A stretch of DNA of 64,000 nt from contig NZ_QCXX01000008.1 in the NCBI RefSeq assembly GCF_003071065.1, forward strand, positions 124,001 through 188,000, given 5' to 3'. Below are positions 45,719-54,402 of the stretch, one piece after another (position 1 is the stretch's first letter; each line of letters begins with the position of its first letter). The position numbers and the translations under genes were made by a program. This DNA comes from Sphingobacterium athyrii. GTDB lineage: Bacteria > Bacteroidota > Bacteroidia > Sphingobacteriales > Sphingobacteriaceae. Under the pieces are notes generated by a model. The model searched no databases. It was not told where the DNA came from and worked only from the letters and a program-made list of their open reading frames with translations.

Positions 45719-47425
45719 TTATCCGGCCTTCACAGCTCCCGAAGAAACGGTAAATATTCCATAATCGTCAATAAGCATCCGCTCCTTGCGCACCCCATTG
45801 TAAGCCATAATCCGATCCAGCTCTTTCTGCGAACGTCGGCGCATGACCCAATCTTTCTTCTGATGGCTGTTCAGCACATAAGCGATCATTTTCAACTGTG
45901 GATGCCATGGCTGTCCGGTATAAACCAGATGGCTATTTTCCTCACAAATAGCTGTTGCTCCATGTACCGCCCTGCTGGCCATTCCATTGTCGCCGAACAA
46001 TTCGAAAATACCAGAGATTACTACAATATTAGGTGCAAAATCCAGTTTGCTGTATGTAGCCGGATCAAAACAGTCGTAATTGCTGAAACGTATTCCTTGG
46101 AGGCCTTTCTTCTTGATGATTTTCTCTCCCACTGCAATATTTGGCAACAGAAACTCGTTGATCACGATCTCTACCTCCGGATATTTTTCTTTGATATCAA
46201 ACAAATAATTTCCGGTACCGCCAGCGATATCCAGAATTTTCACAGGTCGGCCTGTAGACTTGATTTGTGCAATATTCTCTTCCAGCAGCCGTAAGAGATG
46301 CTGTTTGCGTATACGGATTCCTTTCCAGCCGATCGCTTCTAAGTATCCTTTGTCAATAACTTTGCCTAACCCCAACCTGCCCTTCGGCTCATTACGGTAT
46401 ACGTAATCCAATGAGATTCCTGAATCAAAACCAAACTGAAGGCCTAAGTTCATACCATGACTCAATGATCCGATCTTGCCTAAAGTCCATTTTTGAAATG
46501 CATAGTTTAGCTTCTCAGCCGCTGGCATCACCTTATGGTACAATTTCTCATATTCTTTTACCGAAAACTCGTCAGCCTCCAGTCCCTGTTCGGGCATTTG
46601 CCTTGCATAGGCTTTCGTAATAAAATCTTTTAAATAGGTATAGACTTTCTGTCTGTTGGATTCAAACAGGATACCATGATAAAAATTACGCAGGGTAATA
46701 AATGTCTTTAGCTTGGAAGCGATGGAAACGAAAAATTGCTTTTGCACCGAGTTTTTAACCACATAGTCCTTTTCAGCAGATAGCACAATCACGGGAATAT
46801 CGATTGCGGCTGCATCGTCTACGATACGCACACCAGCTTTCAATAGATCGACCAATAAAGCGCCGTTAATGGATTTTGAGATTAGGGGATCAGCATCATA
46901 AGCCTGTTGTTGTTCGATATCATGCGTCAATACCTTCGCTTTAACATAGCTTTGGATAACAAGATCCTTTTTCAGTTTAGTTCCCAGTGCAATCATCTGA
47001 TTGGCCAAGGGCACATATAGTTTGATTTCAAATGCGGGCGCCAATAAAGCCATACCTGCAATCGGAGGGGCAAAATCATGTACCCAAGCACTTACAATGA
47101 CCCCAGCAATACTATTGGCGATGACAAAGACATCCTTCGTATCAACCGCATATTCGGTATGAATATAGGACACAAAACAGTCCAGATCACGCACATTATC
47201 CATGAAAACCGGTGATACGGGCACTTTGGTATGGCCATGTCCGCGCAGGTCGAATGCAAAGATGGAATAATCGGCAAACTGCGGATCGGTAGCCATCTCC
47301 TGCAAGCGTTCTGAATGTTCATGTCCACGGTGCAATACAACTAAAGCCTTTTGTCCCTGTTGATAATTCCAAACACGATATAGCAGTTCCCCTTGATCGA
47401 AACTCTTAAAATAACCTGATTTCAT
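45719..47425 (-). CDS. Alpha/beta hydrolase - SAM methyltransferase fusion (YnbC-like)
   Basis: 568 residues. The N-terminal half is an alpha/beta hydrolase (VVLHRGHEHSERLQEM oxyanion region, AFDLRGHGHTK, nucleophile elbow VIANSIAGVIV). The C-terminal half is a class I methyltransferase with motif I LDIAGGTGNYL and acidic motif II. The elbow reads A-N-S-I-A instead of G-x-S-x-G, so its activity may be altered. The same fusion occurs in E. coli YnbC. Last gene of the lipid operon; its lipid substrate is unknown. No signal peptide, so cytoplasmic. Confidence 0.87.
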   Translation of the reverse strand: MKSGYFKSFDQGELLYRVWNYQQGQKALVVLHRGHEHSERLQEMATDPQFADYSIFAFDLRGHGHTKVPVSPVFMDNVRDLDCFVSYIHTEYAVDTKDVFVIANSIAGVIVSAWVHDFAPPIAGMALLAPAFEIKLYVPLANQMIALGTKLKKDLVIQSYVKAKVLTHDIEQQQAYDADPLISKSINGALLVDLLKAGVRIVDDAAAIDIPVIVLSAEKDYVVKNSVQKQFFVSIASKLKTFITLRNFYHGILFESNRQKVYTYLKDFITKAYARQMPEQGLEADEFSVKEYEKLYHKVMPAAEKLNYAFQKWTLGKIGSLSHGMNLGLQFGFDSGISLDYVYRNEPKGRLGLGKVIDKGYLEAIGWKGIRIRKQHLLRLLEENIAQIKSTGRPVKILDIAGGTGNYLFDIKEKYPEVEIVINEFLLPNIAVGEKIIKKKGLQGIRFSNYDCFDPATYSKLDFAPNIVVISGIFELFGDNGMASRAVHGATAICEENSHLVYTGQPWHPQLKMIAYVLNSHQKKDWVMRRRSQKELDRIMAYNGVRKERMLIDDYGIFTVSSGAVKAG

Positions 47426-47521
47426 CTTTTATAATTTATTCCATTAATACAATGGCGTATGTAATTTTAGTTTCTCTTTCGATATGCCTTTTAAAAACAA
47501 AGACCAAGCCACCCTTTTTGA

Positions 47522-48946
47522 TCACGATCTGCCCGCGACGATAATTTTCATCAGCTGGATCGCATGATCCTGTAACACCATATACCTATTGATCGACTTC
47601 ACCCGACCAATAGCTTTATTTAAATCTAAAGATAATAATTCCTGCGTCATCAGAACAGCAAAAATCATGCTCCTACTGTAACCCATTGTACAATGAATGA
47701 CCATATTTTCATGTTCGTTCATTTTGCGGTAAGCGGATACCATAGCGTCTATGATCACATGGGCATGATGCAGATCGATCTCCGCAATATCCAGCAAAGG
47801 GAAAGAATAATACTTTTCCATGGCACCTAAGAGTTTTACCTCCTCCAGCTCAGCTGCAAGGTCAAAAACAACTAGATTGCGATCCAATCCCAAGCCTATA
47901 AGTTCCGAAGCGTTCAACCTTGGCCCCACATAACAGCGGGGCAATAACTCCATCAGCGGCGGATTATTTTTCTTTCTAAAAAAACGCCACATCAACTGGT
48001 ACGCAAATTGGTAAGGAGCGTAAAATACTTTCTTTATCAGCGGTATTCGACCTAGATGATCCTTTAAAAACCTCGTATTACCGCGCAGGTAATTGTAACC
48101 AACCGCAAAGCAGACGAAGGCCACCCAAGCAAAAACAATCAGCGGCAATAAATATCCCTCGCAAAGCAGCGCCAGTAGCATGAATATCCACCCAATAAGG
48201 TAATAACTATTCGCTAGTTGTTGGTTTCTGACTACCGGACGATAACTATCAAGATTTTGGGTATCAATGCCCGATTTCTCAGCTTTCTCTTCGTTCCGCC
48301 CCCTGCTTTGACCTATAGCCACCCCTTGTACCGATTGTTCAATGGCATTCGGAAAGAGTATAAAACTGAACTGAACGAGTATGCAAGCTGTCAATAGATC
48401 GATCACATGGTGCTGATATACGGCCAATGTTCCTAAGCCCATCAACAGAAGCCAGATGCCCAAGATTATTTTCTTCCAACCGTTGAACTTCCAACGCAGC
48501 ACCGACCAAAAAATACAGGCATAAGCGACATGCAGGGAGGGTGCCTGATTAAAAGGCGAATCATATTCCTTTAAGAAGGAAAAGAAAATAGTAAACAAAG
48601 GATATTCAACCGACGGTCTGTCAAAAGAAAACCGCAACGGAAAAAGGAGAAAGCACAATGCCGCAATCAGGGTAACAAACGTAAATCGCTGTGCATAGCA
48701 CAGGAGCTCCCCTTTTTGTCGACAGTAAAACGGCACGAAGCAAAAAAACAGTCCACTACTCATATAAGGTAGGATCATCCATGGAACGAACGAAATATAC
48801 TGTTCAAAATCGAATACAAAGGAAGGCACCGCAACTAAACTGGAGGCGTAGGCTGCTGCATAAGGATAGGTAAGTTGAAAAAGCAACAGGCAATAAATGG
48901 CAACAAGGAGCTGCCCACTTACCTTCTTTAATCGTTTTTCATCCAT
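47522..48946 (-). CDS. PAP2 - dual-specificity phosphatase membrane fusion (YnbD-like)
   Basis: 474 residues. The N-terminal half has about ten hydrophobic helices and a PAP2/inositol-phosphorylceramide-synthase-like active site (APSLHVAYA and the later HHVIDLL). The C-terminal 130 residues are a cytoplasmic dual-specificity phosphatase with the Cys-x5-Arg loop HCTMGYSRS. The architecture matches YnbD. It could remove phosphates from lipid intermediates on both membrane faces. It overlaps the SDR gene by 19 bp and lies 96 bp before the YnbC-like gene. Confidence 0.88.
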   Translation of the reverse strand: MDEKRLKKVSGQLLVAIYCLLLFQLTYPYAAAYASSLVAVPSFVFDFEQYISFVPWMILPYMSSGLFFCFVPFYCRQKGELLCYAQRFTFVTLIAALCFLLFPLRFSFDRPSVEYPLFTIFFSFLKEYDSPFNQAPSLHVAYACIFWSVLRWKFNGWKKIILGIWLLLMGLGTLAVYQHHVIDLLTACILVQFSFILFPNAIEQSVQGVAIGQSRGRNEEKAEKSGIDTQNLDSYRPVVRNQQLANSYYLIGWIFMLLALLCEGYLLPLIVFAWVAFVCFAVGYNYLRGNTRFLKDHLGRIPLIKKVFYAPYQFAYQLMWRFFRKKNNPPLMELLPRCYVGPRLNASELIGLGLDRNLVVFDLAAELEEVKLLGAMEKYYSFPLLDIAEIDLHHAHVIIDAMVSAYRKMNEHENMVIHCTMGYSRSMIFAVLMTQELLSLDLNKAIGRVKSINRYMVLQDHAIQLMKIIVAGRS

Positions 48947-49683
48947 TTGGCTTTCCTAAACATGATTTTACTTAATAATACATGGGGAAGCAGACCTAAA
49001 AATCCCATCAGCCATTTCATGCGCATCGGAAAAATCAAGATTTCTTTCTTTTGCTGTATCGCCTTTAAGATGCGTTGCGCGGCATCGTCCACGCTGATCA
49101 AAAAGGGCTTTTTGGAGAGATCCTGCTGATTAAGTTCGCGCAGTTTGGTTGTATCCACATACCCCGGTGCGATGACTGTCACCGCAATCCCATACGGAAG
49201 CAATGCCCTTCTGTAGGCATCAGCCACTTGAATTGCAGCCCGCTTTGTTTTGCTGTACAAACTTGAGTTTGGAAAATCCAGCGTCCCCGAGACGGATGCT
49301 ATTGTTGCGATCTGCCCCTTTGATTGTCCACGCATGGCTTCGCGGGCGACTTCAAAACAGTTCAGGGTACCCAGCATATTGACGCGGAGCATCGCACTTG
49401 CCTCTTCATAACTGATGCGCAGTGTCACATCATCGGCATAACTTCCGGTACAATTGATAAAAAGATCCAATGTCCCATGATCACAGAAAGAATCAACGGA
49501 ATCAGCCAATACGTCCCGATTACATACATCCACTTCAAACTTGATGAGCGCATCGTATGTCGCTTGATTGGTCAACTTTGAAAGGTCTCGACCACATACA
49601 GCAACTTCAGCCCCTTGTTGGAGGTAGCATTGTGCTAGTGCCAAACCTATTCCGCTTGTTCCGCCTGCGATAAATACCTTCAT
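48928..49683 (-). CDS. Short-chain dehydrogenase/reductase
   Basis: 251 residues from the start MKVFIAGGTSGIG; a start three codons upstream is possible. The nucleotide-binding TGxxxGxG equivalent is GGTSGIGLA, and the catalytic Ser-Tyr-Lys is in SVSGT and YSKTK. The C-terminal 30 residues are hydrophobic then basic (MGFLGLLPHVLLSKIMF), suggesting membrane association. It resembles SDRs that act on lipid or 3-keto groups; the substrate is unknown. Overlap with the PAP2 gene places it firmly in the lipid operon. Confidence 0.87.
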   Translation of the reverse strand: MKVFIAGGTSGIGLALAQCYLQQGAEVAVCGRDLSKLTNQATYDALIKFEVDVCNRDVLADSVDSFCDHGTLDLFINCTGSYADDVTLRISYEEASAMLRVNMLGTLNCFEVAREAMRGQSKGQIATIASVSGTLDFPNSSLYSKTKRAAIQVADAYRRALLPYGIAVTVIAPGYVDTTKLRELNQQDLSKKPFLISVDDAAQRILKAIQQKKEILIFPMRMKWLMGFLGLLPHVLLSKIMFRKAKWMKND

Positions 49684-49835
49684 TTTATACAAAAAAAATA
49701 GCGATTATATTACCCGCTTGATCGGGCTATCCTGTCAAACAAATAAACTTTCGATGTATGCCACCTAAACTCTCCAATAGATCCCGTATTACACGATAAA
49801 TACTTCCAACAACCATGATTCCGATACATCGTGTA

Positions 49836-50867
49836 CTACGCCATCCGCAGTTCCATCGCCTTGCGATATCCATAATTCCACTGTGCTTCCATAGCGGTCG
49901 CAAATTCATCCAGACTTGCCGGAAGGGACAATGTTATTTCAAATCTACGCCAATCTATGTCTTTTCTGCAATAGTTTCCTGCTAACTTTTCCGCAGCATC
50001 CCTTGTATCGATCCATCGGAGACCCTGAAATTGCTGATCAATATCCCGCAGGCGTTGGTTTCCGCTGAAGCCCAATACCGCTCTGACCAATCCCTCCTCC
50101 TGAAATTTATACCTCTGCTTGCACTCACAGATTACTTCTGCTGCCAAAGACTGCGCCAGTTCTACAGGTACCAGATCAATGGCTCCACCGGCATAATATT
50201 CTCCATTCCGCTGTATTGGCTCAATATAAAACATATCGGACATGGAAATACGAACAGCTTCCAACAAGGTTACCGTTGAATTTATTGCTACCGCAGGGGC
50301 AACAGCACTTTGTCCATAATTTTCACCTTGAATTTGGATATTATCCAGACTTACGTTTGATAGAGCAGTGGTATTCCCCATCAGGACTTTCTGGTAGAGC
50401 TTACGTTCGCCCCGTCTCTCTCCAACTGCTGAGCGGTCAAAAAGCATTTTCGAACCAATAATAATCGCCGGTATTTCCTCCGAAAATGGACGGTTCAAAG
50501 TTGGTAATAAGGGCGAAAGATCATGTTCCATCTTGACCAGATAACGATCAAAAACATCTTCCAGATAAGGAGCAGTTCTCTTATCCCATTGTTTTCTTAA
50601 CACATACCAACCCAGTTTGCCCAGATGACGCTGCTGCGTAAGTTGATGTCCACAGAAAAAGCGATAAAACTCTTCGGATTGGAGATAAGATTTCCGTTCT
50701 ACATCCCTTGCAAAAGCCTGAATAATCGCAGCGGCCAACGATCCACCACAGGTAGCAATCAGTAGATCCGGTTTTAATCCCAGTTCCTCCAACGCGGCAT
50801 ACATTCCCAAGTATAAGCCAAAACGAGTACCACCTCCTGAAAATAAAACTGCCCGTTGATAATTCAT
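49836..50867 (-). CDS. Patatin-like phospholipase, unusual active site
   Basis: 343 residues. The glycine-rich oxyanion segment (VLFSGGGTRFGLYLGMY) and the nucleophile region (IATCGGSLAAA) identify the patatin fold. The usual G-x-S-x-G is reduced to GGSLA, and the catalytic D-G-G/A appears as AGGAID, with Asp three positions later. Activity may be shifted or lost. Patatins cleave acyl chains from phospholipids. It lies between cdsA-like and SDR genes of the lipid operon. Confidence 0.8.
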   Translation of the reverse strand: MNYQRAVLFSGGGTRFGLYLGMYAALEELGLKPDLLIATCGGSLAAAIIQAFARDVERKSYLQSEEFYRFFCGHQLTQQRHLGKLGWYVLRKQWDKRTAPYLEDVFDRYLVKMEHDLSPLLPTLNRPFSEEIPAIIIGSKMLFDRSAVGERRGERKLYQKVLMGNTTALSNVSLDNIQIQGENYGQSAVAPAVAINSTVTLLEAVRISMSDMFYIEPIQRNGEYYAGGAIDLVPVELAQSLAAEVICECKQRYKFQEEGLVRAVLGFSGNQRLRDIDQQFQGLRWIDTRDAAEKLAGNYCRKDIDWRRFEITLSLPASLDEFATAMEAQWNYGYRKAMELRMA

Positions 50868-51047
50868 TTCTGAGCTATTAAATATGAGTTTATGCTTTTA
50901 CAAGGCCGGGGCCTAATTACAGTTTTTAACCTTTGATAGATTGACCTCATTTTTCTCCATTCGTAAACAAGCTATCGGACTACTGATCGCAGCATAATAA
51001 TTATAAATTTTACGATTTCGATGATAATCACCCACTTGATAAAACCA

Positions 51048-51893
51048 TTACAAATTCGTCATTTCTATCAAACAAATCAAACCATAGAACACAGGTGCAT
51101 TAAACACCAGGCTATCTATCCGATCCAGTAATCCGCCATGTCCGGGGATTAATGTCCCCGTATCCTTGACTCCGGTCTTGCGTTTCAAAAAGGAGAAAAG
51201 CACATCACCACAAAATCCTAACGTACCAAAGAGCAAGCCAAGCAACGAAAAGCAGATAAAATCCCCTAATGGCAACAACAGATAGCCCAAGATATTACTC
51301 AAAATTACAGTTAGCCCGATACCACCGATACATCCGGCAACAGTTTTGTTTGGACTGATACGCGGCACGATCTTTCGTTTACCAAAGAATTTACCCATGA
51401 GGTATTGGAATACATCGTTCAGTTCTGTTAAAACAATGATATAGGCCACGAGCCGTAACCCCATTAGTTCATCCTGATGGTTTTCGACCGTCCGGATAAA
51501 GGCCAGCTGGCTGAATGCAAGTAAGCAGGCAGCCGCTCCAAAAGTCATTCCGATCGCGGCGCTCACCGTTGTTTTCTGTTCCAACCGAAAAAAAAGCCCA
51601 ATCCCTATGCACAACAGTGCAGCCCATACCAAGTAAGCTCCATACGAGCAGTAGATTAAAAGTAGCAATTGCAATAGAGCAGCGAAAATAGCAAAGGGCA
51701 ATGCAGGACCAAAATTTGGCACAAACATCTTCATAAATTCGCGCATGCCCTGGAAGGTAATCCAAGAAACAAACAGCAAAGATGTTGTTTGTGGAACGAA
51801 AGCAATCGTCAGTACGAGTACAATATAGCCCCAGCTTCTGACTCGGACAGGTACGTCAGCAAACTTGCCCTTCGGATTGGAGACTTCACTCAT
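51048..51893 (-). CDS. CdsA-family phosphatidate cytidylyltransferase (YnbB-like)
   Basis: 281 residues, about eight transmembrane helices. The family signature KRKTGVKDTGTLIPGHGG...DRIDSL near the C-terminus carries the catalytic acidic residues. It makes CDP-diacylglycerol from phosphatidate and CTP. As a second copy next to a CDP-alcohol transferase it is probably dedicated to this operon rather than general phospholipid synthesis (inference). Its start overlaps the preceding gene by 8 bp. Confidence 0.92.
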   Translation of the reverse strand: MSEVSNPKGKFADVPVRVRSWGYIVLVLTIAFVPQTTSLLFVSWITFQGMREFMKMFVPNFGPALPFAIFAALLQLLLLIYCSYGAYLVWAALLCIGIGLFFRLEQKTTVSAAIGMTFGAAACLLAFSQLAFIRTVENHQDELMGLRLVAYIIVLTELNDVFQYLMGKFFGKRKIVPRISPNKTVAGCIGGIGLTVILSNILGYLLLPLGDFICFSLLGLLFGTLGFCGDVLFSFLKRKTGVKDTGTLIPGHGGLLDRIDSLVFNAPVFYGLICLIEMTNL

Positions 51894-52491
51894 GTATCAC
51901 CAATGCCTTTCTCAATCGTGTTATTGAACTCAAGGCCAATAACAAGCATAGCACAGCAAAAATATAACCCGACAATGCAGTTATCGAAACATGCAATAAA
52001 CTCAAAATCCCGTATACCCCCAGCAGCAGCGCACGGTCACTTTTGCCCATGGGTCCATCATAACGACGGTCATTGGCGACAACCTTTCCAATCAGCCCGC
52101 AGAATTCATTGATCACACTTAAGACAATAAAACCAACCACCAGGTATAAACGCTCGGGATGAAATTTCAGCAAGGGAAAGAAGATCAGGACATCGGAGAC
52201 AATATCGCCCACCTCGTTCAGGACTTCACCTTTCTTACTCGTCTGATCAAAAAGACGGGCCATCATACCATCCAGTGCATTGAAGCCCATGCGAAATAAT
52301 AAACCAATTGGCAATGCCAAAAACAACATTGGCATCCGATCGGCATACCAGAACAGTACCGCAATAACCAAAGACAAAGCGATTGAGCCAATCGTAATCT
52401 GATTGGCCGTTACCTTTTTCCGATGCAAGAAGGTCAGAATCGGCATCAATAACTGCTGAAACTTTGGTTTTAATTTATAAACAGAAATCAT
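51886..52491 (-). CDS. CDP-alcohol phosphatidyltransferase (YnbA-like)
   Basis: 201 residues with about five membrane helices. The family motif is intact: ALDGMMARLFDQTSKKGE then GDIVSD, giving the D-x2-D-G-x2-A-R-x8-G-x3-D-x3-D pattern except that the first Asp is Asn (NALDG). The enzyme joins CDP-diacylglycerol to an alcohol; the Asp-to-Asn change at the first metal ligand is noteworthy. First gene of the lipid operon. A palindromic operator lies 50 bp upstream. Confidence 0.88.
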   Translation of the reverse strand: MISVYKLKPKFQQLLMPILTFLHRKKVTANQITIGSIALSLVIAVLFWYADRMPMLFLALPIGLLFRMGFNALDGMMARLFDQTSKKGEVLNEVGDIVSDVLIFFPLLKFHPERLYLVVGFIVLSVINEFCGLIGKVVANDRRYDGPMGKSDRALLLGVYGILSLLHVSITALSGYIFAVLCLLLALSSITRLRKALVIHE

Positions 52492-52535
52492 ATATGCACT
52501 ATGTAACTTATTTTTTTGATTTTTTTAAAAAAAAT

Positions 52536-52566
52536 TTTGCATAGTGTAATAAATACACTATATTTG
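52536..52566 (+). promoter_or_regulatory. Consensus promoter with embedded palindromic operator
   Basis: TTTG at 52536-52539, 19-nt spacer, TATATTTG at 52559-52566 (exact). The palindrome ATAGTGTA-ATAAA-TACACTAT (52541-52561) fills the spacer and touches the -7 element. The half-site resembles those of GntR/YtrA-type repressors. It points away from the lipid operon but could control both directions. Confidence 0.7.
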
Positions 52567-52572
52567 TGTCAT

Positions 52573-52638
52573 CATAATTTAGGTTTATAATTGGTTATTT
52601 AAGGTTTTCATTCTCCCCGTTTGAAAACCTTTTTTTTT
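52573..52638 (+). ncRNA. Candidate small RNA, about 65 nt
   Basis: Transcription from the consensus promoter would start near 52573 and stop at the terminator 52601-52638. No start codon lies between. The transcript would be a short unpaired 5' part plus the terminator hairpin. No known RNA family recognised. Confidence 0.35.
52601..52638 (+). terminator. Plus-strand terminator
   Basis: Perfect 10-bp stem aaggttttca / tgaaaacctt, 11-nt loop, followed by eight T. Oriented away from the lipid operon. Confidence 0.88.
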
Positions 52639-52654
52639 GCTCCTAAATCACATA

Positions 52655-54130
52655 TTACCATCTTCCGCCAGCACCACCACCACCTGAAGATCCACCGCCA
52701 AAGCTGCCTCCGCCACTACTGCTTGACCCGCCACCCCCAGAACTGCTCGATGAAGACCGTACTTTAACGGGTATGGTATGCTCGCCATGGGACACACGGT
52801 GACCACAGTTTTTACATTTATCAAAACGTTCCTCCAACCCCTGCGAACTGTAAGTTGCAGATCGGATCGTATGTGAAAGCCCCGTTTCAAACGTATGGTA
52901 ATAGCATTGCGGACAATCCATATAGCCTGCGTTTTCATCCCAGGGAACCAGCTTGATTTCATTGCTTGTCTGATTTACCCAGATCTCATAAGATCGACTG
53001 CCAATTTTCTCCTCCATGAGCTGTCCCTTATCCAAGTAAGCGCTTTCTCGGGTAGATACATCATCCTTATTCATCCGTAACCAACTTCCCGAATCATCCG
53101 GAGGAGTCAGTCTAAGTTCATTCCTTCGGATCCGTTTATTTATTCCAAAGAGATCAAACAGCGCCAAAGGACTTAATAGTAAAGGAACAAGTCCCCAAAT
53201 GCGAAATTTACGCAGAGCTTGCTGGATATTCTCCTCATCGCGATAAGAATTGACAATCTGCGTACGACTCGCATTATATTTCATCGCCAATGTGATACTG
53301 CCAAATATAAAAATAAAGTAAGGAAGGTTTTTCCATTGATAAACGACTTCAAAGTTGTTCAACGCAAAAGCACATATAAACACACTGGCAAACATCAACA
53401 TCCCCATACAACCACAGCCGCTGACCAGTGGTGGGAAATACTTACTTTTCTTGGTCAGTTGCCCTTTTATCGCGCGGGTCACCTCTCCCAGCCAGATATA
53501 ACAAATGGCAAATAAAGCCAGTACCAAAAGTGAATTTCGCAGGATAGGACTGCTGAAGCTCCAGATCGGAGTTGCCTCAGGCATCAGGCGCTCCAATTCA
53601 GCCTTGCTATCAGGCGACATCAGGATCGTTTTGATAAACTGTGAAGCATCAAGAACGCCCTGATCATAATTTCCATTTCGAAAATTTGGCACGAGATACT
53701 TCTCACCGATCCGCTTTAAATAGGCATCTGGCAAGGTACTTTCCATCCCATAACCCGTAATAAAACGATATTCCCGCCGGTCTTTGGCAATAAACAATAA
53801 TAAACCATTGTTACTTTCCTTCTTACCGATACCCCAGGTATTAAATAATTTGAGTGCAAATTCAAAATCGCTGTCACCGACATAGTCATTGACCAATACA
53901 ATGGCAAACTCACTTTTAGTAGCTGCTTCGATCTGTGTGGATAAACCATCCAGTTCAGCTACAGTACCCGATGACAAAATCCCATCAGGATTGGACACAA
54001 AATAGTCCTGCCCCCTCTGCTTCGGACTCGGAATATTATCAACGGTATACTGGGCCAACACCGGAACAGCATTCAAACAGCAGCTTAGCCAAAGTAAAAT
54101 AAAGATATAGAGTGGATGTGATCTATGCAT
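52655..54130 (-). CDS. TPM-domain membrane protein with Gly/Ser-rich tail
   Basis: 491 residues. Signal peptide (IFILLWLSCCLNAVPVLA), then a TPM domain (about residues 35-165: QYTVDNIPSPKQRGQDYFV, FNTWGIGKKESNNGLLLFIA), several membrane helices, a cytoplasmic segment with two Cys pairs (CPQC and CKNC, probable zinc ribbon) and a tail of Gly/Ser repeats ending GGAGGRW. This is the YgcG-type architecture; some TPM domains are phosphatases or photosystem-repair factors, and the bacterial role is unclear. Apparently a single-gene unit. Confidence 0.85.
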   Translation of the reverse strand: MHRSHPLYIFILLWLSCCLNAVPVLAQYTVDNIPSPKQRGQDYFVSNPDGILSSGTVAELDGLSTQIEAATKSEFAIVLVNDYVGDSDFEFALKLFNTWGIGKKESNNGLLLFIAKDRREYRFITGYGMESTLPDAYLKRIGEKYLVPNFRNGNYDQGVLDASQFIKTILMSPDSKAELERLMPEATPIWSFSSPILRNSLLVLALFAICYIWLGEVTRAIKGQLTKKSKYFPPLVSGCGCMGMLMFASVFICAFALNNFEVVYQWKNLPYFIFIFGSITLAMKYNASRTQIVNSYRDEENIQQALRKFRIWGLVPLLLSPLALFDLFGINKRIRRNELRLTPPDDSGSWLRMNKDDVSTRESAYLDKGQLMEEKIGSRSYEIWVNQTSNEIKLVPWDENAGYMDCPQCYYHTFETGLSHTIRSATYSSQGLEERFDKCKNCGHRVSHGEHTIPVKVRSSSSSSGGGGSSSSGGGSFGGGSSGGGGAGGRW

Positions 54131-54216
54131 ATTTTAGACAACTAGAACAATAAAATTCGGTTCATTGTCACGATATTAAGAAAAAAAAATCAAACAAACG
54201 TTTCCATCAAAGAAAA

Positions 54217-54240
54217 GCCCATAATTGGTTGATTATGGGC
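54217..54240 (-). terminator. Terminator after the gluconate operon
   Basis: Stem gcccataat / attatgggc with loop tggttg; on the minus strand it is followed by ttttcttt. The 272-bp gap 54131-54402 holds nothing else recognised. Confidence 0.7.
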
Positions 54241-54402
54241 CTGTATAATTCAATATTCGTTTGAGCTATTTATGTATATTCTTACGATTACTTCATATAA
54301 TAGTTTTGTTGAGCTAATGAACTAGATTTATTTTACAGCAACGGTTCATGGAGCGTGTCTTGCGGCAACTTTAAAAATGATATGAAACTTTCCCACTCGC
54401 TG

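Noticed and set aside
52648..52962. 104-codon frame overlapping the TPM-domain gene
   Set aside because: It is a shifted-frame reading of the Gly/Ser repeat codons of the TPM protein tail on the same strand.
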